Part shown: piece by piece, positions 1 to 5,631 of the stretch | Position numbering within the stretch: position 1 is the stretch's first letter | How the letters are laid out: every line of letters starts with the position of its first letter | From: Caldivirga sp. | Lineage (GTDB): Archaea; Thermoproteota; Thermoprotei; Thermoproteales; Thermocladiaceae | Direction: 5' to 3' | NCBI GenBank assembly: GCA_028275645.1 | Contig: JAPWUH010000045.1 | Location: forward strand, 1 to 8,345 | Length of the DNA stretch: 8,345 bases | The notes under the pieces: model-generated | Database searches by the model: none | The model's input: only the letters and a program-made list of their open reading frames with translations | Told to the model about the DNA's origin: nothing | Program-made: the position numbers and the translations under genes

Positions 1-880
1 TAACGTAGTTGAAGTCAACAAGACCCTGGTCAATCAACCTCAGGTAACGGGCAAACTCAACCACGCCGCTGAACCCAAGCCCCCTGACAAGCCCAGAGAA
101 GTAAGCCTCAACGTCACCCGGCTCACGGTTAGCAAGCAGGTGGACGACACGGAACCAACCCTCAACACCAAGCCGCAAATAACGCCAACAAACAGCATCA
201 TTAAGGCACTCCCTAAGCCTATCAAGCACGTAACTAGCCTTATACTCCCCCTCCCTACTAAGCAACCGCTCAAGCTCCTTAACCCTACTCAACCCATGCC
301 CACGACGACCAATGCGCCTACAAAACAACTCAGGATACTTGTTAATTACTTGACACTCATAACGAAGCCCAAGCTTCTCCTCAACCAACTGAATCAACTC
401 CACAACCTTCTTAGGCAAACGACGACCACTCAACCCACCACAACAACCACCAGGGCAATAACGGCAGTCAACAACCACACTACCACCCCCACCCGGCTGT
501 GCTGTTGCTTCTGCTGGTGCAGCTAACTGTTGGTTAACAACATCAGTTTGACTTGCGGAACCAACACCCGCAACGCCTTCAGAGTGTTGGTTAGCGACGT
601 CACCTGCACGTCCGCAACCAACAGTAACACCACCAGTAGAATCCGCTGCACACCCAGTTGGTTGTGTTGGTAGTCCTAGTTGTGCCAGTAGTTCCTGTGT
701 TACTGGGTTAGGTTTATTAGACTCCTGTTTGTCAGCGTCCTTGGGCGTTGGCGTGGGTGCCACCTCTCCCGTGGTGCGGGGTGGTTTCCCACACCCCGTC
801 ACCATCGGGGGTGGTTTTGAGTTGGCTTGGGTTGAGCCTGGGGTTGGTCCTTGCCGGTTAGCCAATTTCCTCAACTTCAC
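1..880 (-). CDS. Hypothetical protein with low-complexity linker and Cys cluster (3' end beyond window)
   Basis: An open frame of at least 293 codons runs off the left edge. I chose the GTG at 880 because it overlaps the TGA of the upstream gene as GTGA, which suggests translational coupling; an ATG at 805 is the alternative. Residues about 1-120 are rich in Pro, Thr, Gly, Gln and Ala and look disordered. A Cys-rich patch (DCRYCPGGCCGG) follows near residue 135, then an apparently helical, charged domain (LPKKVVELIQLVEEK, later ANREPGDVEAYFSGLVRGLG). About half of the Arg codons I read are CGT, while aIF2-alpha further right uses AGG almost throughout, which fits a foreign origin. It is the last visible gene of a four-gene leftward operon. 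I do not recognise the family. The Cys patch could bind metal, which is inference. Confidence 0.8.
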   Translation of the reverse strand, partial: MKLRKLANRQGPTPGSTQANSKPPPMVTGCGKPPRTTGEVAPTPTPKDADKQESNKPNPVTQELLAQLGLPTQPTGCAADSTGGVTVGCGRAGDVANQHSEGVAGVGSASQTDVVNQQLAAPAEATAQPGGGGSVVVDCRYCPGGCCGGLSGRRLPKKVVELIQLVEEKLGLRYECQVINKYPELFCRRIGRRGHGLSRVKELERLLSREGEYKASYVLDRLRECLNDAVCWRYLRLGVEGWFRVVHLLANREPGDVEAYFSGLVRGLGFSGVVEFARYLRLIDQGLVDFNYV

Positions 881-1368
881 TGTGCGGCTTCCCTAACCTC
901 ACCTCTCGCCATGAGTTTCGACGCCTCCTCAATAGCCCACGATAAGTTGCCCCTCATCCAGGACAGCCTCCACATCAAGTGCTCGAAGTTCCTCCTCCTC
1001 ACTTCGAGTTTTTCACCCTCCTTGATTAGCTCCTCAACCCTTGCCTTCAGCTTCCGTGCGCCTCTGACGTAGGCCTCAAGATTCTCCCTTAGCCTTTTGC
1101 ATGTGCTCTCTGGGTAGCGGGGCTCCTCAAAGCAGAATATGTACTGCGTCATTAAGTGTCTAAGCTCCCTCATTAAGCGGTCATGCTTTTCCCGTGCTAT
1201 TGCCGTCCTGTCCCACCACTTGTCGTACTGGACCAGGACCTTGCAGTAATCACGAAGACTGAGCAGTGGCTCTAAATTCAGTGGCCTGCCCAAGCAATAG
1301 CCAGCAAAATACGTAAGTAATGTCTTTGGTTTCAGCAAGTCTTCTATGGTTAAGTTGCCCTCCTCCAT
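877..1368 (-). CDS. Hypothetical helical protein, 163 aa
   Basis: I do not recognise this protein. It is rich in Glu, Lys, Arg and Leu and looks almost wholly alpha-helical. The stretch around residues 90-150 (ARKLKARVEELIKEGEKLE and after) could form a coiled coil. Several aromatic and Cys residues sit in the first half (FAGYCLGR, DYCKVLVQYDKWWDR). The ATG at 1368 is preferred because GAGGTGG lies about 8 nt upstream; a GTG at 1374 would put that site too close. It follows the previous gene after a short gap and its TGA overlaps the next gene's GTG, so it is probably co-transcribed and coupled. No membrane segment or signal peptide is seen. Confidence 0.75.
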   Translation of the reverse strand: MEEGNLTIEDLLKPKTLLTYFAGYCLGRPLNLEPLLSLRDYCKVLVQYDKWWDRTAIAREKHDRLMRELRHLMTQYIFCFEEPRYPESTCKRLRENLEAYVRGARKLKARVEELIKEGEKLEVRRRNFEHLMWRLSWMRGNLSWAIEEASKLMARGEVREAAQ

Positions 1369-1391
1369 ACCCACACCACCTCACCCCTCCT

Positions 1392-1700
1392 TTACACGGC
1401 ACCCTTCAACCTCTCAAAGTCCTCAACATGCACCCAGATGATGTTGCCCTTAGCCTTCGACACTGCCCACGTTGGCACCTTAACCGTGAACACATTACCG
1501 TCCTTGGTTAGATACCCTGCCTCTGCCAGGTAGTTTAAGGCGTCCTCAATGCCCTGGCCGGGCTTAGTTACAATGTTTAACTCATATTGGTTGCTTCCAA
1601 TAGTTACGTTGAGGCTTACAACGACTCTGCCGTCTCTGGTTGAGCCTGGGCGCTTGGCCAGGCCCAGTATCGTTGCCGTTACAGTCAGGTTAAGGCTCAT
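1392..1700 (-). CDS. Hypothetical small beta-rich protein, about 102 aa
   Basis: I do not recognise this protein. The N-terminal half alternates hydrophobic and polar residues (LNLTVTATILGLA, then GRVVVSLNVTIGSNQYELNI), which suggests beta strands. A short helix follows (GIEDALNYLAEAGYLTKDG), then more strands (NVFTVKVPTWAV). This could be a small beta-barrel or a nucleic-acid-binding fold, which is inference only. The frame is open to an ATG at 1730, but the ATG at 1700 is preferred: it is preceded by GGGTGGTG and overlaps the upstream stop by only a few bases, a typical arrangement in this operon. Confidence 0.7.
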   Translation of the reverse strand: MSLNLTVTATILGLAKRPGSTRDGRVVVSLNVTIGSNQYELNIVTKPGQGIEDALNYLAEAGYLTKDGNVFTVKVPTWAVSKAKGNIIWVHVEDFERLKGAV

Positions 1701-1905
1701 TGGACACCACCCTTGCGTCATGCTGAACAACTCTTAGGTTTGCAACTTCAATGAGGACGTTCAACTCTGCCCTGGTCTCCCACAACTGGCGCCACAGGTC
1801 GTTCAACTCACTGGGCAGTATTATGTAGTACCTATCACCTGACCTAGTTATCTTCCTCTTCCCTAACGGTATAGTCTTTGTGGACACGAAGATGGACGTG
1901 GACAT
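1690..1905 (-). CDS. Small AbrB/SpoVT-like putative DNA-binding protein, 71 aa
   Basis: This is the first gene of the leftward operon. The central segment, KITRSGDRYYIILPSELN followed by a charged helix and ELNVLIEV, resembles the swapped-hairpin AbrB/SpoVT fold (basic strand, short turn, ILP-type strand, helix, acidic strand). Such small proteins are common as antitoxins or transcription regulators and occur in archaeal plasmids and viruses. The match is by eye and the C-terminal tail is short, so the assignment is tentative. The ATG at 1905 is preceded by GGTGA about a dozen bases upstream. A dyad lies between its apparent TATA box and the predicted transcript start, and autoregulation is plausible. 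Confidence 0.6.
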   Translation of the reverse strand: MSTSIFVSTKTIPLGKRKITRSGDRYYIILPSELNDLWRQLWETRAELNVLIEVANLRVVQHDARVVSNEP

Positions 1906-1921
1906 ACCTACCCGTCACCCA

Positions 1922-1951
1922 AGCCACCCTTCGGCACGGTGGCTGATAAGC
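1922..1951 (-). promoter_or_regulatory. Putative promoter with perfect dyad operator for the leftward operon
   Basis: On the minus strand a TATA-like GCTTATCAG occupies 1951-1943. A perfect 7-bp inverted repeat, AGCCACC (1922-1928) and GGTGGCT (1938-1944), lies immediately downstream with a 9-nt spacer. With usual archaeal spacing the transcript would begin near 1921, so the dyad sits between the TATA box and the start, where a bound repressor would block initiation. It could instead form an RNA hairpin if transcription starts further upstream. Confidence 0.4.
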
Positions 1952-1980
1952 ATTGCTGTAAAACCACATGGCTACGCATT

Positions 1981-2009
1981 GTGAATTTCTGTAAGTTTTA
2001 CGTGAATTT
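1981..2009. repeat. Short direct repeat pair in the divergent intergenic region
   Basis: GTGAATTT occurs at 1981-1988 and 2002-2009, a 21-bp period (about two helical turns). Between them is a small dyad, GTAAGTTTTAC (1991-2001). CTGTAA-type words also recur near 1955, 1989 and 2022. The arrangement, just upstream of a TATA box, suggests regulator binding sites; short AT-rich repeats can arise by chance. Confidence 0.35.
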
Positions 2010-2030
2010 TCTACGGTTGATCTGTAAACG

Positions 2031-2041
2031 AAAAGCTTAAA
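2031..2041 (+). promoter_or_regulatory. TATA-box region of the rightward orphan gene
   Basis: AAAAGCTTAAA stands alone in an intergenic region and is identical to the element in front of rpl44e. In both cases the first A lies exactly 36 nt before an initiation codon (GTG at 2067, ATG at 8118). This supports a leaderless transcript and the choice of the GTG at 2067. Confidence 0.6.
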
Positions 2042-2066
2042 GGGGTAACTGGTGCGTTATGCAACT

Positions 2067-2852
2067 GTGGTTAGCAGGCGTGTTACATGTGATGGTGGTA
2101 GGGGCAGTGGCGCCGAGGATTGCGTTGAGTATGCCAGGGGCTACGTCAGGGGCTTCATAACAGTCTACATGGCCTGGTTCCTAGGCCTTGACGCCGAGGA
2201 CGGATTTTGGAGCGACTACTTTTGGCCGCTTGAGAGGCTTTGGTCAATTAACAGGGCTCAGAAGGACGTAAGCATAATGAGGGGTAAGGGCCTCGTCGAC
2301 GTGAATAGGCTCAGGCTCACTGATAAGGGCTGGGGCTGCATGGAGCATGCATTAGTCGAGTTCTTGAAACACGAGTTCAAAGGAGTGAATATTGTTAAGG
2401 AGTACCCTCAGGTTGTACTAATTGCACCTGGCTTTGCATACGAGAATGGCATCGATGTATTAGATGCTATAATGCCTATTGAGGAGGAGGTAGAGAAGTA
2501 CAATAAGGAAAAGAGTGCTGATTCCTCCATACTCGGGCCAGGTTTGAAGCCTGACCCCATTCTTATGGTTAAGAAGTTAAGTGAAGTCAGTGAATTGAAC
2601 CGCAATGACCCTAAGTTCATGAGAACCCGCATAGCCATCGGATACGCAGCCAGAGCCTTAGTGAACAAGAGAAAGTACTCTGATGAAGTTGAGACCCTAC
2701 CCTCAAGGTGGCTAATACCAATCATACCCTACCTAATAAACATGGGGTTCAAGTACGACTTAGACTGGGAGTGGCAGAACGCCAGCGAGAGAAAGCCAAC
2801 ACTAACCCTCACAGCAGAAAACATACATCTAGTTTTCAAAATAAATTTTTAA
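2067..2852 (+). CDS. Hypothetical protein, about 261 aa, possible winged-helix segment
   Basis: I do not recognise the family. Residues around 55-90 (SINRAQKDVSIMRGKGLVDV, then NRLRLTDKGW) resemble the recognition helix and wing of a winged-helix DNA-binding domain, where a GLV...RLRLTDKG pattern is common. That comparison is by eye and weak. The C-terminal half is charged and mixed, with no catalytic motif, signal peptide or membrane segment that I can name. It lacks the R...HxxR...Y set of a tyrosine recombinase. The frame is open to a GTG at 2052 with GGGGT upstream, but the GTG at 2067 has the same TATA spacing as rpl44e. It diverges from the leftward operon and points at the tRNA gene. 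It could be the regulator of the shared intergenic region. Confidence 0.7.
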   Translation: MVSRRVTCDGGRGSGAEDCVEYARGYVRGFITVYMAWFLGLDAEDGFWSDYFWPLERLWSINRAQKDVSIMRGKGLVDVNRLRLTDKGWGCMEHALVEFLKHEFKGVNIVKEYPQVVLIAPGFAYENGIDVLDAIMPIEEEVEKYNKEKSADSSILGPGLKPDPILMVKKLSEVSELNRNDPKFMRTRIAIGYAARALVNKRKYSDEVETLPSRWLIPIIPYLINMGFKYDLDWEWQNASERKPTLTLTAENIHLVFKINF

Positions 2853-2880
2853 ATTTAAAATTTTCAACTTTTTCAACTGC
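2843..2880 (+). terminator. T-rich termination region after the orphan gene
   Basis: The coding end and the following bases contain several runs of T (ATTTTTAAATTT, ATTTTC, CTTTTTC), including a tandem TTTTCAAC-type repeat. Runs of T are sufficient to end transcription in archaea. No strong hairpin is needed or seen here. Confidence 0.4.
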
Positions 2881-3036
2881 TTCTTTATGTGGATTTTTCG
2901 TTTGTTTTGCGAAAGCGAAATGTTGGATTGTTGAAATGTAAAATGTCTGTTCCTGTTTTTAAGTGAAACATTTTTAAGGTAAATGCTTTTAATAGACTAT
3001 GCTGTTAAACTTATTTAATTAACCACAGGTAACTAC
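2881..3036. other. AT-rich non-coding stretch
   Basis: No credible coding frame is seen. It holds an imperfect inverted repeat around 2895-2921 (TTTCG-TTTG against CGAAAGCGAAA with a bulge) and TATA-like words such as ATGCTTTTAATAG near 2985, but no gene lies at a suitable distance downstream. This could be the edge of an integrated element next to the tRNA gene. Confidence 0.4.
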
Positions 3037-3102
3037 CACATGCATACCGGTACTGTTACGCAATGCCAGTATGCACGGTGGTTCATGATAGTATGCATGG
3101 TG
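3037..3102. repeat. Cluster of short direct and inverted repeats beside the tRNA 3' end
   Basis: AGTATGCACGGTG (3068-3080) and AGTATGCATGGTG (3090-3102) are direct repeats with a 22-bp period and one mismatch. An inverted relative, CACATGCATAC, lies at 3038-3048. The cluster sits about 40-110 bp from the tRNA 3' end. It could be a protein-binding array such as recombinase arm sites, iterons or an operator; this role is inference. Confidence 0.45.
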
Positions 3103-3144
3103 AGTAGGAATAGAACGGTAAGAATGAGAGTTAAGGTCATTCCC

Positions 3145-3223
3145 TGGCGGGCCCGCCGGGATTTGAACCCGGGTCCTACGGCTCCGGAGGCCGCCGCTCT
3201 AATCCAGGCTGAGCTACGGGCCC
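3145..3223 (-). tRNA. tRNA-Arg (anticodon CCG), CCA encoded, no intron
   Basis: The minus strand folds into a complete cloverleaf. The acceptor stem GGGCCCG pairs perfectly with CGGGCCC, with discriminator G and encoded CCA (3147-3145). T8 and A9 are present. The D stem is GCTC/GAGC and the D loop contains GG. The anticodon stem GCGGC/GCCGT encloses loop CTCCGGA with anticodon CCG, which reads the Arg codon CGG. The 5-nt variable loop and the T arm CCGGG-TTCAAAT-CCCGG are standard. There is no intron, although introns are frequent in tRNA genes of Thermoproteales. The mature body is 76 nt without CCA. A plus-strand frame across it is an artefact. Confidence 0.97.
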
Positions 3224-3246
3224 ATTACCCTAACCCACCTATTAGT

Positions 3247-3255
3247 GTATTTTAG
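3247..3255 (-). promoter_or_regulatory. TATA box of tRNA-Arg
   Basis: On the minus strand CTAAAATAC lies about 25-32 nt upstream of the tRNA 5' end at 3223. That spacing would start transcription at or very near the first tRNA base. Confidence 0.5.
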
Positions 3256-3296
3256 CGTTCCCGTATCTTAATTAATTAATACCCTATGCCTTTCCT

Positions 3297-4118
3297 TTAA
3301 TCATTAACTATGGTGTAGTCTACGCATGTTAGCCTAGCGGCCTCATCCAGGATCCTTAACTCACCCCTTGTTGTTAAGGTAATGGCCTTACCCTTATTAC
3401 TTAACCCAGCCGTCCTACCAATCCTATGTATGTACGTTTCAGGATCCCTCGAGGCGTTGAAGTTCACAGCTAAGTTGACGTCAATGATGTCAAGGTCCCC
3501 TTGAGACTAGGTCGGTGGAGACTAGGGTGATACCTCTCATTCCCTTAGACCTGCATCCTTTCCCTTACCTCTTGTCTTAATCCATCGTGAAGCGGCATTA
3601 CCCTTAACCCGTCGTTGCGCAGTTGGGTATACAGCCTATTACACCCTCCCCCTAGTGTTTGTGATATAGTATTTACCACCCATTACCATTCCTCTGGCTA
3701 ACGTATACCTACTTCTTCATGAGCCATCCGTTATGTAAGCTAGTTACTTAATCATGGGCAATTTGCACCGGTGAACACCCTCATGCGTATTATGAATGGA
3801 TTCACTAGGGTCACTAGGGTTTTATTAATGGCATCCCTAACACTCATGGGTAATGTAGCAGTCACTGCATGGGTTTATCTCCTATCACCAGCTAGGCTGG
3901 ATATGGTGTTGATATCATTGATGAACCCCATGCCAAGCGTCATATTAACCTCGTTAATATTATAAGGTACTTGACGTTACTAAGATTCACTGATCTATTG
4001 GCCAAGTCAAGTAGCCTACCTGAAGCAACTACTAATGATGCATCCCTAAGCGCCTTAACCTATCCAGCATAGCTAAGATTGCTTGCCTTAATTCATCCCT
4101 AAGTAGGTTGAAAACCAT
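3297..4118 (-). pseudogene. Degraded DEAD-box RNA helicase
   Basis: No long frame exists, but translating the minus strand in all frames gives ordered remnants of a DEAD-box ATP-dependent RNA helicase. In gene order these are: a possible N-terminal relic (MVFNLLRDELRQAI, starting 4118); VVASGRLLDL (4032-4003), matching the usual VATPGRLLDL; NEVNMTLGMGF near 3950-3920, where DEADRMLDMGF is expected; VTATLPMSVRDAI, with TAT (3862-3854) for motif III SAT; RLYTQLRNDGLRV and PLHDGL (to 3578) for the C-terminal domain; STDLVSRG (3519-3496) for motif V; and YIHRIGRT (3434-3411) for motif VI. It ends at a TAA (3299-3297). Motif I (GxGKT) is missing, probably by deletion, DEAD has become NEVN, and the last Arg of motif VI is lost. 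Several frameshifts and stops interrupt it, for example one extra base near 3495. It cannot make a working helicase. Confidence 0.85.
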
Positions 4119-4371
4119 GGTCTCAAGCCCTTAACCTGGACACTAATAAAACGGCGCCTTTAGATGCTCAAGGGCAAGAGATGATGATTGTTTACTAATA
4201 TAAATAAATTTAACATAAATATTACAGAGATTATTTACTAATATTAGTAAAATAATCATACCACTACCATAGCGTAATGCTTAAAAATAAGCTACCGATT
4301 AAGTAATAGAGGGTTAAATCTCGGTTAATGTGTAAAAACATGAGTTTTTCCCTTCTCCCCACACCTGTATA
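4119..4371. other. Non-coding AT-rich gap between helicase pseudogene and thrC
   Basis: No gene is seen. It holds the palindrome and direct repeat described separately, a dyad GCTTA-AAAA-TAAGC (4279-4292) that could act as a TATA box in either direction, and a weak AAAAAC/GTTTTT hairpin (4334-4349) followed by pyrimidines. Part of it may be the old promoter region of the dead helicase gene. Confidence 0.4.
4186..4257. repeat. AT-rich palindrome with direct repeat of one arm
   Basis: TTTACTAATATTAGTAAA (4234-4251) is a perfect 18-bp palindrome. Allowing one bulged A (4252), the arms extend to GATTA (4229-4233) and TAATC (4253-4257). One arm is repeated upstream: GATTGTTTACTAATAT (4186-4201) against GATTATTTACTAATAT (4229-4244), 15 of 16 matching, 43 bp apart. 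It could be a regulator site, a transposon end or a replication-type element. Confidence 0.5.
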
Positions 4372-4381
4372 TTGCCGGTAA

Positions 4382-4422
4382 TACTTATAAACCAGGTAAG
4401 GCATAACCACCGGGATAGGTGG
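4382..4422 (+). promoter_or_regulatory. thrC promoter with dyad at the predicted start
   Basis: TTATAAA (4385-4391) within ACTTATAAACC is a strong TATA box and predicts a transcript start near 4415. A 5-bp dyad, CCACC (4407-4411) and GGTGG (4418-4422), straddles that point and could be an operator. The leader to the preferred GTG at 4459 would be about 45 nt. Confidence 0.5.
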
Positions 4423-4458
4423 GATTGTGGCGGAAACAGACTAGGCATAGGGGGGTAC

Positions 4459-5559
4459 GTGTTTAAATGCCCAAGGTGTGGTTACGAGACCGAGCCAAGC
4501 CCAATCAACTTCACATGCCCAAGATGCGGCTCGCTAATGGAGGCCGTGTTAGCTGAGTTGCCGAAGGATGTTAGGTTAAGGTATAGGAGGAGGCTGGGGG
4601 TTTGGTCCTACGTGAAGCTCCTCCCTAGGCCAAGGGTAAGGGTAACGCTCAATGAGGGTGGGACACCGTTAATTAAGGTTGGTAAGGGCCTTTACGGTAA
4701 GTTTGAGGGGCTCAACCCAACGGGCTCCTTTAAGGATAGGGGGATGGCCGTGGGGGTTAGTTTAGCCAAGTCAATGGGTGTGCACAGCGTCGTGGTGGCC
4801 TCCACCGGTAACACCGCGGCCTCAGTCTCGGCGTATGGGGCTAGGGCTGGCTTAAGGCCAATAGTACTGCTGCCTAACGGTAAGGTGGCTAGGGGTAAGT
4901 TGATACAGTCCATTGTGCATGGTGCAAGTATAATGGGTGTTGAGGGCTACTTCGACGATGCCCTAACCGAGGCCCTTGAAATGTTCAGGTCTGGTAAGGC
5001 ATACTCCCTTAACTCAATCAACGTTTGGAGGCTTGAGGGGCAGAAGAGCATAGCCTACGAGATCTACGAGGAGGTTAAGGTACCTGACAACGTAATTGTG
5101 CCTGTGGGTAACGCAGGCAACATATACGCAATATGGAAGGGCTTCTGGGAGTTAATGCAGGCCGGCTTAATAGATAGGCTACCCAGGATGATAGGAGTCC
5201 AGGCAGAGGGGGCTGCGCCGCTCTACGAGACGTGGCGGAGGGGAGCAGACTCGTTAATAGAGGTCAACGCCCCAAGGACCATAGCCTCAGCTATAAGGAT
5301 TGGTAAACCCGTCAACTGGCTTAAGGCCATTAAGGCTGTTAAAACCACCAACGGCCTAGTAGTGACGGTCAGTGATGATGAGATAATGAGGGCCAGGGAT
5401 AGGTTAGCCAGGCGTGGCGTCTTTGTTGAACCAGCCAGCGCATCAACATACGCCGCATACCTAAAGCTACTCAGGGAGGGTGTGGTGGATAGTGGTGAAT
5501 TAACCATACTGGTGTTGACCGGGCACGGCCTAAAGGACCCGGATTCGGTTAAAGGTTAA
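4459..5559 (+). CDS. thrC: Threonine synthase, PLP-dependent
   Basis: This enzyme converts O-phosphohomoserine to L-threonine and phosphate, the last step of threonine biosynthesis, in the cytoplasm. The N-terminus has a zinc ribbon with CPRC at residues 4-7 and 20-23, found in many archaeal threonine synthases. The PLP fold-type II core follows: NPTGSFKDRG with the Schiff-base Lys at about residue 92, ASTGNTAAS at about 114-122, and the phosphate-binding loop VPVGNAGN at about 214-221. The C-terminus has VEPASA and LTGHGLKD. At about 366 aa the length is normal. The frame opens at a TTG (4372), but that codon lies upstream of the TATA box (4385) and outside the likely mRNA. The GTG at 4459 has a G-rich ribosome site (GGGGG, 4451-4455) and begins just before the zinc ribbon. 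No other threonine-pathway gene is adjacent. Confidence 0.93.
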   Translation: MFKCPRCGYETEPSPINFTCPRCGSLMEAVLAELPKDVRLRYRRRLGVWSYVKLLPRPRVRVTLNEGGTPLIKVGKGLYGKFEGLNPTGSFKDRGMAVGVSLAKSMGVHSVVVASTGNTAASVSAYGARAGLRPIVLLPNGKVARGKLIQSIVHGASIMGVEGYFDDALTEALEMFRSGKAYSLNSINVWRLEGQKSIAYEIYEEVKVPDNVIVPVGNAGNIYAIWKGFWELMQAGLIDRLPRMIGVQAEGAAPLYETWRRGADSLIEVNAPRTIASAIRIGKPVNWLKAIKAVKTTNGLVVTVSDDEIMRARDRLARRGVFVEPASASTYAAYLKLLREGVVDSGELTILVLTGHGLKDPDSVKG

Positions 5560-5597
5560 GCATTAATTACCGAGGGCTTGTAAAAACAGGTTAAACT

Positions 5598-5625
5598 ACT
5601 GCGGTATTCAGGCTTTATACCGAGT
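5598..5625. terminator. Hairpin between convergent thrC and PaREP1 genes
   Basis: CGGTAT (5602-5607) pairs with ATACCG (5617-5622) across a 9-nt loop. With one bulged G (5601) the stem extends by ACT/AGT. It lies in the 72-bp gap between two converging genes, where it could stop transcription from either side. TACCGAG occurs twice in the gap (5568 and 5618). Confidence 0.4.
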
Positions 5626-5631
5626 AAGTAA

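Noticed and set aside
40..273. Minus-strand 77-codon hydrophobic frame, possible membrane protein
   Set aside because: It is a shifted frame inside the long leftward gene, whose own frame gives a balanced soluble sequence.
140..526. Plus-strand Thr/Pro-rich open frame of 128 codons
   Set aside because: It is antisense to the leftward coding frame, which is open from 880 to 1 and has more protein-like composition; low-complexity sequence makes both strands open.
1..3144. Integrase gene or CRISPR array
   Set aside because: No protein here shows the tyrosine recombinase residues and no regularly spaced repeats of array length are present.
3040..3255. Plus-strand open frame of 71 codons
   Set aside because: It runs antisense through the tRNA-Arg gene, and its RRDLNPGP-type translation is the familiar artefact of a reversed tRNA.
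3771..3965. Plus-strand 64-codon hydrophobic frame
   Set aside because: It is antisense to the helicase remnant, whose motifs match a known family.
4181..4260. C/D box small RNA starting at ATGATGA
   Set aside because: A C-box-like word is present but no CTGA D box or D'/C' pair follows at a suitable distance.
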